Shown here: positions 46,632 through 55,383 of the stretch, in pieces
How the letters are laid out: each line of letters begins with the position of its first letter
How positions within the stretch are numbered: the stretch's first letter is position 1
Assembly: GCA_019752575.1 (NCBI GenBank)
Contig: JAIELW010000006.1
Coordinates: forward strand, 1-64,000
Source: Xanthobacteraceae bacterium
GTDB taxonomy: Bacteria; Pseudomonadota; Alphaproteobacteria; Rhizobiales; Xanthobacteraceae
Reading direction: 5' to 3'
Length of the DNA stretch: 64,000 nucleotides
The notes under the pieces: generated by a model
The model's input: the letters and a program-made list of their open reading frames with translations, nothing else
What the model was told of the DNA's origin: nothing
Databases searched by the model: none
Program-made: the position numbers and the translations under genes

Positions 46632-47198
46632 CTATTCCCCAGTTTCGCCGCGCTCCAAATAGCCGATACGTGGCTCGCCCGTGAACGGCATCGTCTTCCA
46701 GAGGTCTTCCCCGTCTACCCAGCGCAGAAAGAACTCGTCGAGCGATCGGGCGTGCAGCACCAAGTCGCCGCCGTAGGGCCCTTTACCGCCAAGATTGGGA
46801 TCGTATGCAAGCACGGACCCATCGGTGCAGTTGAGCAGTGAATAGATGGCACAACCCCAGTGGCAAAGCCGTAAGTGTTGGGGCTTCCATCCTCCAAGGC
46901 AGAAACGCTTCGAGTCGTGCAGATAATGGCTGACGACATCGGGCTTTTGATCGTCGGCATGGCCGCCTCTCAGTCCAAGGAGCCCATTGCCTGGACCGAA
47001 GCCGCCGTTGCCGATCGATTGATAAATATCGCGCAACAGCGGAGGGAGCTTAAATCCGATAATCACTTCTGCTTCAGTCACGTCGGCTTCAGATAACACA
47101 GGATGAATTCGAGCATGATTGCTCCGCCACAGGGCGTCCATATCCGTTAGTGGAATGGTTTGGACACGCGCGGAAATTCTGTCGAGAACGGGGTTCAC
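46632..47198 (-). CDS. SMI1/KNR4 family protein
   Basis: 188-residue protein of the SMI1/KNR4 (SUKH) superfamily. The typical core is visible: EADVTEAEVIIGFKLPPLLR, then DIYQSIGNGGFGPGNGLLGL. Many bacterial SUKH proteins are immunity proteins against secreted toxins, while others are housekeeping scaffolds. No toxin gene lies beside it here, so an orphan immunity role is possible but unproven. Base composition is lower in GC than in neighbouring core genes. Confidence 0.85.
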   Translation of the reverse strand: MNPVLDRISARVQTIPLTDMDALWRSNHARIHPVLSEADVTEAEVIIGFKLPPLLRDIYQSIGNGGFGPGNGLLGLRGGHADDQKPDVVSHYLHDSKRFCLGGWKPQHLRLCHWGCAIYSLLNCTDGSVLAYDPNLGGKGPYGGDLVLHARSLDEFFLRWVDGEDLWKTMPFTGEPRIGYLERGETGE

Positions 47199-47283
47199 TG
47201 GCCACCCTCCAGTGTGTGTCTAAATTCGATCATAACGCATTGGACGAGTGCACCAAAATATCGCCGAGCGTTCACATACCTAG

Positions 47284-47437
47284 TTCGTCATCACCGGGCC
47301 GCATCGGCCCGCGCGAAGCGCGGTTCGCCAATGCGAGACCCGGTGATCCATACGGACTGCCTGCGCGCGACGCTGCCTCATGGATTGCCGGGTCATCCTC
47401 GGGTCAAGCCCGAGGACAGGCGCCCGGCAATGACGAG
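47284..47437. repeat. intergenic palindromic repeat, GTCAT...ATGAC family (long variant)
   Basis: Outer arms TCGTCATCACCGGG and CCCGGCAATGACGAG enclose two inner hairpins, GCGCGAAGCGCG and CCTCGGGTCAAGCCCGAGG. It occupies most of the 274-base gap between the SMI1/KNR4 gene and the HAD gene; the remainder (47199-47283) holds nothing recognisable. Confidence 0.75.
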
Positions 47438-47472
47438 GGAGGCGTGGAGTCTTAGGTAGCGCCAGTTGGCAG

Positions 47473-48309
47473 CTACCCCTTCATGTTCTTTAAGTATTGA
47501 TCTGCGGCTACTTTTTCCATCACCGCTTTCACGAAAGCGTCAATGGGTTTGCGTTCGGAATAGTCGGCGGGCGCGATGAAGTTTACGCGGCCATCTTCCT
47601 GCAATTTTCTCGATCTAGATTTCGCTCCAGAGGAGTGCGGTTTGAAAACCGCGATAGAGTGCCCACCTTGGTCTTTAACAAGGCGGAAGCAGGGGATGTC
47701 AGTCTCGCCATCTCCAATGAAGATCATATTTGTGAATGGCACGGGTCGATTTTCTGGAAGGACATATTCATTTACTTTTGCGTGCTCGTACACGTTATGC
47801 ACACCCTTGTTAATTCGAAAAAGATATTGTGTTTTGGTGGTGTAATTCAGAGCTAAGGCTGGCCACTGAGCTACGCCGTGATGGTCGTATTGAAACGACG
47901 ACGCATAAATATCCTTGAAGTGCTTTTTGATTGGCGTCCCAAGTATCATCTCGCGAATTCCGGAGGAGATGATGTGATGGCTGACGCGAAGTCCACTGAG
48001 CTTTCCGTAGTAGTTTATTCGAGTGAACCAGCCCACAACGCCTTTGAATAGTTTCAGCTTCTTGCCGTAATCGACAAAATCCTTCTTGGTGACGCGGACC
48101 TTATGTGCTCGCGCTCGATCAAGCATGAGGCCCATATACATAAGAATGTTGTCGGCCTCGTGCTCTTTAGAGAGGGCCGCGACCTCTTTCCAAAATGACT
48201 TCTTGTTCATTCCGATGGTTGGAATGAAATCGCGCTCCTGCATATTGCCGGGAGCAAGCGTGCCATCGAAGTCGTAGCAGATGGCAAAAGGAATAAGCGC
48301 TTTAGGCAA
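47473..48309 (-). CDS. HAD-superfamily hydrolase
   Basis: 278-residue haloacid-dehalogenase-type phosphatase. Motif I is ICYDFDGTLAPGN (nucleophile and acid/base Asp near 13-15), motif II HHIISSGIREMILG, and motif IV IFIGDGETDIPCFR; a lysine before motif IV is not obvious. The substrate is unknown. The gene is clearly lower in GC than the surroundings, with many A/T-ended codons, and sits next to two DUF2188 genes of similar composition, which suggests recent transfer of the whole block. Confidence 0.85.
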   Translation of the reverse strand: MPKALIPFAICYDFDGTLAPGNMQERDFIPTIGMNKKSFWKEVAALSKEHEADNILMYMGLMLDRARAHKVRVTKKDFVDYGKKLKLFKGVVGWFTRINYYGKLSGLRVSHHIISSGIREMILGTPIKKHFKDIYASSFQYDHHGVAQWPALALNYTTKTQYLFRINKGVHNVYEHAKVNEYVLPENRPVPFTNMIFIGDGETDIPCFRLVKDQGGHSIAVFKPHSSGAKSRSRKLQEDGRVNFIAPADYSERKPIDAFVKAVMEKVAADQYLKNMKG

Positions 48310-48311
48310 AT

Positions 48312-48530
48312 TTATCCTTTGGTCGGCGTAGGATCATTTTTATAAGTATTGCTGGCCGTAATACGTCCATCTCGGCCCTTTAAAAAACTGGTTCCGCCAG
48401 AGCCGCGAGCTAGTCGCCTTCCTTCGGCCCAAGCATCAGACTGTGTCGAGTGAACTGAGCTAGCTTTCGAAGAACCTTCTTTCTTCACGGTCCAGCCATC
48501 AGAGCTTTTCGACACGTAAAACTTGGACAT
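48312..48530 (-). CDS. DUF2188 domain protein (copy 1)
   Basis: 72-residue DUF2188 protein: SKFYVSKSSDGWTVKKEGSS, then STQSDAWAEGRRLARGSGG and GRDGRITASNTYKNDP. The WxVKxEG and GRDGRI-YxNDP blocks define this small domain of unknown function. It ends 3 bases before the HAD gene, so the two are probably co-transcribed. Lower GC than core genes. Confidence 0.88.
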   Translation of the reverse strand: MSKFYVSKSSDGWTVKKEGSSKASSVHSTQSDAWAEGRRLARGSGGTSFLKGRDGRITASNTYKNDPTPTKG

Positions 48531-48584
48531 CTAGCCCTCCTCAAAATTCTCGCGACTCAGTAAGGAATTTTACACGAACAAAAA

Positions 48585-48827
48585 TTAGCGCTTCTGATCT
48601 CGTGGCGGTACAGGATCATTTCCATAACTGTCGCTATCTTGAATACGCCCGTTACGGCCATGCTCGACAAGTTCGGTGCGTTTCTGTTTTGCAAGACCAC
48701 GCCCGTAATCCATCGCATCTGACTTCTTTTCGAAGTGTCCGCTAGAACGATCAGCCTTTTCTCTTTTCACATCCCAACCGCCCCGATCACTGTTCGGGAC
48801 GACGAGGTAATCGCGCTTATTGCCCAT
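48585..48827 (-). CDS. DUF2188 domain protein (copy 2)
   Basis: 80-residue DUF2188 protein. Start at ATG 48825-48827 (MGNKRDYLVVPNSDRGGWDV) with CGGAG upstream. It shares with the next copy the blocks GWDVKREKADRSSGHFEKKS and GRNGRIQDSDSYGNDP. The two proteins are diverged, so the duplication is old or both came with the transferred block. Function unknown. Confidence 0.87.
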   Translation of the reverse strand: MGNKRDYLVVPNSDRGGWDVKREKADRSSGHFEKKSDAMDYGRGLAKQKRTELVEHGRNGRIQDSDSYGNDPVPPRDQKR

Positions 48828-48909
48828 GACATTCTCCGAGAACAAAAGAGGTACATCGTACTCTTTACGTTCTCATGAGTCAAGAAAAACTGTTGTATTT
48901 CAAGCCTGC

Positions 48910-49341
48910 TTATCTCTTCAGCGACACCGCCATCCCGCTCAAATCGAGATTGACGATCACGCCGCTCTGCGCACCGGCGACCTCGAGCACGACGCCGCGC
49001 TGGTTCGAGAGCAGCGCCGCCTGCGGCCCGCGGATGATTGCAGCGCCCGCGCTGCCCGCGCCGTAAACGCCCTCGATGTCCCGGACGCGATGGATGTTGC
49101 GCACGGTGCCGCGCAGGTTCACGGATGAGACGCCAAACGTAAAACCATACGAGAGGCCGCCGATCGAGAGCGGATATTCGCGGCCGTTATAATAGAGCGT
49201 GCCCGAGCCCACCGTGCCGCCGATCACCCAGCCGGCTTTGACGAACCTGATGCGGATGGTGGCGGTGTCGGCGACCGCCGAGGCGGAAAGCGCAACCGTG
49301 GCAACGAGCGCGATGAGAGCGACGCGAAGCGAATGGAGCAT
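48910..49341 (-). CDS. secreted hypothetical protein
   Basis: 143-residue exported protein with signal peptide (LRVALIALVATVALSASAVA|DTA). The mature part is small and Gly-rich with alternating beta pattern: VIGGTVGSGTLYYNGREYPL, SIGGLSYGFTFGVSSVNLRG, VRDIEGVYGAGSAGAAI. The style resembles periplasmic proteins of the EipA/DUF1134 or YSC84 type, but no firm family match could be made. Upstream, 49342-49425 holds a candidate promoter region and a repeat begins at 49426. Confidence 0.75.
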   Translation of the reverse strand: MLHSLRVALIALVATVALSASAVADTATIRIRFVKAGWVIGGTVGSGTLYYNGREYPLSIGGLSYGFTFGVSSVNLRGTVRNIHRVRDIEGVYGAGSAGAAIIRGPQAALLSNQRGVVLEVAGAQSGVIVNLDLSGMAVSLKR

Positions 49342-49425
49342 GTTTCAGTCTCCTTCTGATAGTCGTTAAGCCGGCACGAACTTTCGTCCGACTCGGAAAG
49401 TACTTCGTTACTTACCAAAGTTAAA

Positions 49426-49513
49426 TGTCATGGCCGGGCTTGTCCCGGCCATCTCGATTCCAAGGGCAGTGCCTTACGAAGCGAGATGCCCGGCACAAGG
49501 CCGGGCATGACGA
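49426..49513. repeat. intergenic palindromic repeat, GTCAT...ATGAC family
   Basis: TGTCATGGCCGGGCTTGTCC and CACAAGGCCGGGCATGACGA form the arms; the centre contains GCAGTGCCTTAC as in the copy at 10414. It sits just after the nrdJ stop (49534, minus) and may act as an end-of-transcript hairpin. Confidence 0.78.
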
Positions 49514-49533
49514 ATTATTGAAGTCGTCGCAGC

Positions 49534-52500
49534 TTAGCTACACCCCGTGGTCGAGCCGCAGGTGTCGCACTTCAGACACGTGCCGTTTCTGACCATCGTG
49601 AAGTTGTGGCACTCGGGGCAGGCGGAGCCTTCGTAGCCTTTGGCTTTCGCCGCCGCGCGCTGGGTCGCTTCCAGCGCTTTGGCGCGGTCCACTTCGGTTT
49701 CCACAACCGGCGCGGTTTTCAGCGCGGCCGCAGCACCCGCTACCGGGCCGCCGGCCAGGAACGCCGAGACCACATTCGCGGGAGGCGAAGTACGCCCGGC
49801 TTCCGTGCCGCGCGCGTCGGTGGACACCGCCTGGAGCGACGGCGTCTTGCCGCGAACGAGACCTCTGGAGATCACCGGCGCGGGCTTGCCTTCGTCCTCG
49901 CCCTTGCCCAAGGCGCTGCCGCCCATCTCGCTCGGGTCGACATGCGCGAGGTCGTAGCGGCCCATGTAAGAGATCGCGAGCTCGCGGAACACATAGTCGA
50001 GGATCGAGGTCGCCATCTTGATGGTGTCGTTGCCGGTCACCATGCCCGCGGGCTCGAAGCGGGTGAAGGTGAAGGCGTCGACATATTCGTCGAGCGGCAC
50101 GCCATATTGCAGGCCGAGCGAGATCGCGATCGCGAAGTTGTTGAGGAGCGAGCGCAGCGTCGCGCCCTCTTTGTGCATGTCGACGAAGATCTCGCCGAGC
50201 CGGCCGTCGTCATATTCGCCGGTGCGGAGATACACCTTGTGGCCGCCGACCACGGCTTTTTGCGTGTAGCCCTTGCGGCGCGAGGGCAGCTTCTCGCGCT
50301 CGCGGATGCGCTCGACGCGCTCCACGATGCGCTCGACCACTTTCTCCGAGAGCGCGGCTGCGCGCGCGGCCGCGGGCTGCGCGAGCAAAGCCTCGACGCT
50401 GTCCTCCTCGTCGTCCTCGTCCTGGATCAGCGCGGAGTTCAAAGGCTGCGAGAGCTTCGAGCCGTCGCGATAGAGCGCGTTGGCTTTCAGCGCGAGCCGC
50501 CACGAGAGCATGTAGCTCTCCTTGCAGTCCTCTACGCTCGCGTCGTTCGGCATGTTGATCGTCTTCGAGATCGCGCCGGAGATGAAAGGCTGCGCCGCCG
50601 CCATCATGCGGATGTGGCTCTCCACCGAGAGATAACGCTTGCCGATGCGGCCGCAGGGGGTCGCGCAATCGAACACCGGATAGTGCTCGAGTTTCAGGTG
50701 CGGGGCGCCTTCCAGCGTCATCGCGCCCGCGACATGCGTGTTCGCGCTCTCGATCTCGCGCTTCCCGAAGCCGAGATGCGCGAGGAGATCGAACGCCGGG
50801 TCCGCCATCTGCTCGTCGGAAACACCGAGCTGCCGCATAATCTCGTCGCCGAGCGTCCAGCGGTTGAACACGAACTTGATGTCGAAGGCCGTGGCGAGCT
50901 TGCCTTCCAGCATCTTGATGGTCGCGGCATCGAAGCCTTTGGTGCCGAGGGAAGCGTGGTTGATGCCGGGCGCGTTCGAAAGCGTGCCGTGACCGACCGC
51001 ATAGGCTTCGATCTCAGCGATGGCAGCTTCTCCGTAACCGAGCGTGCGGAGCGCTTCGGGCACCGCCTGGTTGATGATCTTGAAGTAGCCGCCGCCGGCG
51101 AGCTTCTTGAACTTCACCAGCGCGAAGTCGGGCTCGATCCCGGTGGTGTCGCAATCCATCACGAGGCCGATGGTGCCGGTCGGCGCGATCACGGTGGACT
51201 GCGCGTTGCGGAAACCATGTTTATGGCCGAGCTCGAGCGCGCGGTTCCACGCAGCGGCCGCGCGCGCGACCAGGCGCTGGTCGGGGCAGTTCGCGATATC
51301 GAGCGGCACCGGCGGGATGGACAACTGCTCGTAGCCGTCCTTGTCGCCATGCGCCGCGCGGCGATGGTTGCGGATGACGCGGAGCATGTGCTCGCGGTTC
51401 GGATCAAAGCCGGGGAAGGCGCCGAGTTCGGCGGCCATCTCGGCCGAGGTCGCATACGAGACGCCGGTCATGATCGCGGTGAGCGCGCCGCAAAGCGCGC
51501 GCGCCTCGTCGGAGTCGTAGGCGATGCCGGAGGTCATGAGTAAACCGCCGATGTTCGCGTAGCCGAGACCGAGCGTGCGGTAGCGGTAGGAGAGTTCGGC
51601 GATTTCCTTCGACGGGAACTGCGCCATCAAGACCGAGATCTCTAACACGACGGTCCAGACGCGGACCGCGTGTTCGTAGCTGTCGACGTCGAAATCAAAT
51701 CCACCCTCTATCATTCCGGGGCGCGGCGAAGCCGCGGACCCGGAATCCAGAGCAGCAGCGCTGTTCACCCCACCCCGGCTCGCTTCGCTCGCCGACCCTC
51801 CCCGTTCAGGGGAGAGAGAAGAGGTTCGGAAGCGGAGAAGATTGAGCGAGGCGAGATTGCACGCGGTGTCGTCGAGGAACATGTATTCCGAGCACGGGTT
51901 CGACGCGCGGATCGGGCCCGACGCCGGGCAGGTGTGCCAGTCGTTGACCGTGGTGTGGAACTGGATGCCGGGATCGGCGCAGGCCCAGGCGGCGTGGCCG
52001 ATCTTTTCCCAGAGCTCTTTCGCCTTGACGGTCTTGTGCACCTTGCCGTCGATGCGGCGCATCAGATTCCAGTCGCCGTCTTTTTCGACTGCGTTCAGGA
52101 AGCCGTCGGTGACGCGCACCGAATTGTTCGAGTTCTGGCCCGCGACGGTGAGATAGGCTTCCGAGTCCCAATCGGTGTCGTAGATCGGGAAGTGGATGTC
52201 TTTGTAGCCCTGGCGCGCGAACTGGATGACGCGCTGGATGTAATTGTCCGGCACCATCGCTTTGCGCGCGGCCTTGATCTCGCGCTTCAGCGCCGGGTTG
52301 CGCTCGGGGTTGAAGCAGTCGTCGCCTTCGCCGTCGCAATTGATGGCCGCCCTCATCACGGCCTTCATGTGCTTCTGCACGACCTTCGAGCCGGTGACGA
52401 GGGCCGCCACCTTCTGCTCTTCGATGACTTTCCAGTCGATGTACTGCTCGATATCCGGGTGATCGGCATCGACCACGACCATTTTCGCCGCGCGCCGCGT

Positions 52501-53325
52501 AGTGCCGCCCGACTTGATCGCGCCCGCCGCGCGGTCGCCGATTTTCAGGAAGCTCATCAGGCCGGACGACTTGCCGCCGCCGGAAAGTTTTTCGTTTTCG
52601 CCGCGCAGCATCGAGAAGTTCGAGCCGGTGCCGGAGCCGTATTTGAACAGGCGCGCCTCGCGCACCCACAAATCCATGATCCCGCCTTCGTTGACGAGAT
52701 CGTCCTGCACCGACTGGATGAAGCAGGCGTGCGGCTGCGGATGCTCATACGAAGTCGCGGACTTCGTGAGCTCGCCGGTCTGGAAGTCGACGTAGAAGTG
52801 GCCCTGGCTCGGGCCGTCGATGCCGTAGGCCCAGTGCAGGCCGGTGTTGAACCACTGCGGCGAGTTGGGCGCGGCCATCTGCATGGCAAGCATGTAGCGA
52901 AGCTCGTCGAAGAACGCGGAGGCGTCGGCTTCCGAATCGAAGTAGCCGCCCTTCCAGCCCCAATAGGTCCAGGTGCCGGCGAGGCGATCGAACACTTGCG
53001 TGGCTTGAGTCTCGCCGCCGAAGCGCTCTTTCTCGGGGATGTTCGCGAGCGCCTTGTCGTCCGCGACGGAGCGCCAGAGGAAAGAGGGGACCGTTTCTTC
53101 CTCAAATCGCTTCAACGCCTTCGGAACGCCGGCCTTGCGGAAATATTTCTGCGCGAGCACATCGGTCGCGACTTGCGAGAAATGCTCGGGCACGTCGATG
53201 CCGTCGAGCTTGAAGACGATGGAACCGTCCGGATTGCGAATCTCACTCGTCGCCTTGCGGAAGGTGATGGCGGAGTACGGCGACTGGCCTTCTTTGGTGT
53301 AGCGGCGCGGAATACGCATTTTCAT
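49534..53325 (-). CDS. nrdJ: vitamin B12-dependent (class II) ribonucleotide reductase
   Basis: NrdJ reduces ribonucleotides to deoxyribonucleotides using adenosylcobalamin, without oxygen. Start at ATG 53323-53325 ([20 protein letters not shown]) with AAGGGGA as ribosome site; the frame stays open upstream to 53478 through the leader. Core motifs: [38 protein letters not shown] and AITSS-region equivalents, and a C-terminal zinc ribbon CPECHNFT with CLKCDTCG plus the redox end SSTTGCS-like tail. Oddity: codons at 51700-51828 ([15 protein letters not shown] onward, 43 residues) are made of two intergenic repeat types, inserted in frame. 1263 residues in total. Confidence 0.95.
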   Translation of the reverse strand: MKMRIPRRYTKEGQSPYSAITFRKATSEIRNPDGSIVFKLDGIDVPEHFSQVATDVLAQKYFRKAGVPKALKRFEEETVPSFLWRSVADDKALANIPEKERFGGETQATQVFDRLAGTWTYWGWKGGYFDSEADASAFFDELRYMLAMQMAAPNSPQWFNTGLHWAYGIDGPSQGHFYVDFQTGELTKSATSYEHPQPHACFIQSVQDDLVNEGGIMDLWVREARLFKYGSGTGSNFSMLRGENEKLSGGGKSSGLMSFLKIGDRAAGAIKSGGTTRRAAKMVVVDADHPDIEQYIDWKVIEEQKVAALVTGSKVVQKHMKAVMRAAINCDGEGDDCFNPERNPALKREIKAARKAMVPDNYIQRVIQFARQGYKDIHFPIYDTDWDSEAYLTVAGQNSNNSVRVTDGFLNAVEKDGDWNLMRRIDGKVHKTVKAKELWEKIGHAAWACADPGIQFHTTVNDWHTCPASGPIRASNPCSEYMFLDDTACNLASLNLLRFRTSSLSPERGGSASEASRGGVNSAAALDSGSAASPRPGMIEGGFDFDVDSYEHAVRVWTVVLEISVLMAQFPSKEIAELSYRYRTLGLGYANIGGLLMTSGIAYDSDEARALCGALTAIMTGVSYATSAEMAAELGAFPGFDPNREHMLRVIRNHRRAAHGDKDGYEQLSIPPVPLDIANCPDQRLVARAAAAWNRALELGHKHGFRNAQSTVIAPTGTIGLVMDCDTTGIEPDFALVKFKKLAGGGYFKIINQAVPEALRTLGYGEAAIAEIEAYAVGHGTLSNAPGINHASLGTKGFDAATIKMLEGKLATAFDIKFVFNRWTLGDEIMRQLGVSDEQMADPAFDLLAHLGFGKREIESANTHVAGAMTLEGAPHLKLEHYPVFDCATPCGRIGKRYLSVESHIRMMAAAQPFISGAISKTINMPNDASVEDCKESYMLSWRLALKANALYRDGSKLSQPLNSALIQDEDDEEDSVEALLAQPAAARAAALSEKVVERIVERVERIREREKLPSRRKGYTQKAVVGGHKVYLRTGEYDDGRLGEIFVDMHKEGATLRSLLNNFAIAISLGLQYGVPLDEYVDAFTFTRFEPAGMVTGNDTIKMATSILDYVFRELAISYMGRYDLAHVDPSEMGGSALGKGEDEGKPAPVISRGLVRGKTPSLQAVSTDARGTEAGRTSPPANVVSAFLAGGPVAGAAAALKTAPVVETEVDRAKALEATQRAAAKAKGYEGSACPECHNFTMVRNGTCLKCDTCGSTTGCS
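51700..51828 (-). repeat. palindromic repeats inserted in frame inside nrdJ
   Basis: CACCCCACCCCGGCTCGCTT and ACCCTCCCCGTTCAGGGGAG are the CCCTCCCC-type repeat; TCATTCCGGGGCGCGGCGAA and GCGGACCCGGAATCCAGAG are the left half of the type at 58338. Both lie between the conserved LLRF and [12 protein letters not shown] segments. The 129 bases add 43 codons and keep the reading frame with no stop. Confidence 0.8.
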
Positions 53326-53566
53326 CGTCCCCTTAAATTCGGGCGCGGAACCTGCCAGTTCCCCGCTCTTATGTTTCCGGCTCGATCTCCGTCGAGCCTC
53401 ACCTGTTGGGGCCAACCCGCCTCTTTCGGGAGGGTTCGGCTCCGATTGTAGACCCCGTCGAGGCGACAGGACGACCATTCGCTGGGCAAGCTTTTTGCCC
53501 GGCGCTGCGCCTCAAAGGCCTCGTTGGGGGTTCCGGAACGGTCCGCATTACTTGCGTCCCGGACGA
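53326..53566 (-). promoter_or_regulatory. long structured leader of nrdJ
   Basis: About 240 bases between the candidate promoter and the ATG contain four hairpins: GGGCAA/TTGCCC (53484-53500), AACCC/GGGTT extended by a CCTC/GAGG stem (53414-53436), GGCTCGA/TCGAGCC (53379-53398) and GGAAC/GTTCC (53347-53362). No cobalamin-riboswitch B12-box could be recognised. Ribonucleotide reductase leaders are known to be regulated in other bacteria; the mechanism here is open. Confidence 0.45.
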
Positions 53567-53572
53567 AACGTG

Positions 53573-53601
53573 ACGGTAGGATGACTCTGTACGCCCGTCA
53601 A
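53573..53601 (-). promoter_or_regulatory. candidate sigma70 promoter of nrdJ
   Basis: On the minus strand TTGACG (53596-53601) and TACCGT (53573-53578) are 17 bases apart. The -35 is close to consensus, the -10 is weak. Transcription would begin near 53566. Confidence 0.4.
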
Positions 53602-53833
53602 GTAATAGTACGCCAACCCTTAAAAATCACTAAAGCTGGTATGCATTGGCTGAATAGCGGGGATAGTTGCTTGCCCGATTCCGCCGACTCTGGAGCGGTA
53701 TTCGGCGCCGATTCCCCGGCCGCGTAAAGGGTTGACGGGGCCAGCCTAGGAGCTAGGCCGCAGATTCGGGAGCGCGTTTTAGGGGCTTTACCCGCTATCC
53801 CCGGAATCCGGCGCGATAAAAAAATCTAACGCA
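53602..53833. other. gene-free stretch with clustered GANTC sites
   Basis: No gene seen. Five GANTC sites (GATTC 53677, GACTC 53686, GATTC 53710, GATTC 53763, GAATC 53804) fall within 132 bases. Short inverted repeats include GCCTAG-GAG-CTAGGC (about 53744-53758) and a spaced pair AGCGGGGATA (about 53657) with TATCCCCG (about 53796). Confidence 0.6.
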
Positions 53834-54322
53834 TCAGATCGACAGAGCGATGACGGCGGCAAGCAGCGCCACGCTCGAAAAAATCGCCCGCGCGATATGC
53901 GAATATTCCCAGCGGTCGCGAAGCGCGGTCCAGTCCGAACTGTCGACGGGCAGGAAATCGAAACCGAAGAATCGCGTGCCCGCGTTGCCGAGCTTCAGAT
54001 CGCGCAGCCAGAAATTATTCACCGGATGCGTGACGAGCCAATAGGTAAGGTGCGTGAGCAGCATCGCAACGAACGCGAACCACCAGAACAGAAACGCCGT
54101 CCCGTTTCGAGGCATGAGCGCTGCCACGGCGAAACTGCCGATCACGGCGAGCAATTCGCCCACGCCAGCGATGGTGAAGCCCGGATAGTAGATCGCCTGG
54201 ACGGCAAGATAATCGGCTTTGCTCAGCCGCAGCTTGCCCGGATATTCGAGCGCATGTGCGACCGCGAGCGCCATCGTCAGCGCGACCAGCATGACCGTCA
54301 GAATTTGCAGCGCGTGGAACAT
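53834..54322 (-). CDS. DUF1772-like (anthrone oxygenase-type) membrane protein
   Basis: 162-residue membrane protein with four helices: about 1-23 (MFHALQILTVMLVALTMALA), 52-75 (IAGVGELLAVIGSFAVAALM), 80-100 (AFLFWWFAFVAMLLTHLTYW) and 143-161. The arrangement and the W-T-x-L-R-x-R-W-E-Y-x-H segment near the C-terminus (DWTALRDRWEYSHIARAIFS) fit the DUF1772/anthrone oxygenase family. Start chosen at ATG 54320-54322; the open frame begins further up with TTG. Function unknown. Confidence 0.78.
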   Translation of the reverse strand: MFHALQILTVMLVALTMALAVAHALEYPGKLRLSKADYLAVQAIYYPGFTIAGVGELLAVIGSFAVAALMPRNGTAFLFWWFAFVAMLLTHLTYWLVTHPVNNFWLRDLKLGNAGTRFFGFDFLPVDSSDWTALRDRWEYSHIARAIFSSVALLAAVIALSI

Positions 54323-54441
54323 CCCTGATAACGCGCGCGGCGCTCCGCGGTTCGCCAAAAACTGCGTTCTGGACAGGGCCGGGTGCTTGGCACAAAATAC
54401 GTGCTGCTGGTGTGAATGTAGTGTTGGGTTGGGGGTAATCG

Positions 54442-55350
54442 ATGCGGGCGGGCATCGTCGCCATATTCTTCTTCGCAGGGACGCTTGCGCTCGGGCATTA
54501 CGTGGCCGCGCCGTTCTTCTGCCGTGGCGGAATCGTCATTCCAACGTTGGACGCGAAAGCGCTTTGCGGTGCGGACCTGCATCTGAACCGCTCGGGTTCG
54601 GTGCTGCTCTACTTCGGCTCCATCGCGATCGCTTTTCTGTTCGGCCTGATCGCGAGCCTCTTGCCCAGCCGCGCAAAGCAAGCGTCCGATGCGAAGTCTG
54701 AAAAGAACCACGCCGAGACGTTCGAGCAGATCGTCGCCGCGACGGAAGCCAAGCAGACGCCGGCCGCGAATCCTTCGGCCGCTGCTGCACCGGCAAGCAC
54801 AGCGGCCGTGCCCGCTTCGACATCGGCGTCGACGCCCGCGCCAAAACCGACGCCGGTTGTGCCCGGTCCCTCGCAGGCTGACGCCGCGGTCGCCGCCGCG
54901 GTCCTCTCCGGCGCGCCAGCAGACAAGAAACCTGCCGCCGAGCCGGAAAAGAAAGCCGAGCCTGCGCCCGCTGCGGCGCCGCAAAATCCGGCGACGGCAG
55001 CGGCAGCGGATGCAATCACGGTCGGGCTCGCCGTCGCCATGAACGGTTCGCGCGGCGCCTTCGACGGCACCAATCAGGAATTGCTCGAGCGCTTCCGCGA
55101 ACTGAAGAAGCAGGAAAGCGTGAACTCGATCGCGCAGGCGCAGCGGTTGCTCGACGAAAGCACGTTCTCCGCGCTCTCGAAGGGCGTCGATCCCAAGCAG
55201 CATCTATCCGAGATCGCGCATCTGGTGCTGGCCGAAGACCCGGATCTGAAATCCGGCGTGGTGCGGGGCGTGGTGGTCCACATCGCGGCCCGCCTCAAGG
55301 AACTGGGCGTGGTTCAGAAAATCCCGAGCCCCGCGAAGCCCGCAGCCTGA
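54442..55350 (+). CDS. membrane protein with long Ala/Pro-rich linker
   Basis: 302-residue protein of unknown family. Two N-terminal helices (about 3-24, GIVAIFFFAGTLALGHYVAA, and 53-74, SVLLYFGSIAIAFLFGLIAS) enclose a short loop with two cysteines (FFCRGG, ALCGAD). A low-complexity Ala/Pro/Lys linker runs from about 95 to 190, followed by a C-terminal helical domain (LLERFRELKKQESVNSIAQA, then DPKQHLSEIAHLVLAEDPDL). It converges with the ExbB-type operon, 33 bases apart. It could be a partner in that system, but nothing direct shows it. Confidence 0.75.
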   Translation: MRAGIVAIFFFAGTLALGHYVAAPFFCRGGIVIPTLDAKALCGADLHLNRSGSVLLYFGSIAIAFLFGLIASLLPSRAKQASDAKSEKNHAETFEQIVAATEAKQTPAANPSAAAAPASTAAVPASTSASTPAPKPTPVVPGPSQADAAVAAAVLSGAPADKKPAAEPEKKAEPAPAAAPQNPATAAAADAITVGLAVAMNGSRGAFDGTNQELLERFRELKKQESVNSIAQAQRLLDESTFSALSKGVDPKQHLSEIAHLVLAEDPDLKSGVVRGVVVHIAARLKELGVVQKIPSPAKPAA

Positions 55351-55383
55351 TTGTCGTGCAAATCCGGATTAGCAATCAGACCG

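Noticed and set aside
49606-53451. Two long plus-strand frames (645 and 593 codons) opposite nrdJ
   Set aside because: Shadow frames of a GC-rich gene; compositions rich in Arg/Ala/Asp repeats and no family resemblance, while nrdJ is clear on the other strand.
53326-53566. Cobalamin riboswitch before the B12-dependent nrdJ
   Set aside because: The leader is structured, but neither the GCCACTG box nor the conserved GGGAA...CCGC core was found.
53524-53727. 67-codon plus-strand frame upstream of nrdJ
   Set aside because: It overlaps the nrdJ promoter and leader on the other strand, lacks a ribosome site and resembles nothing.
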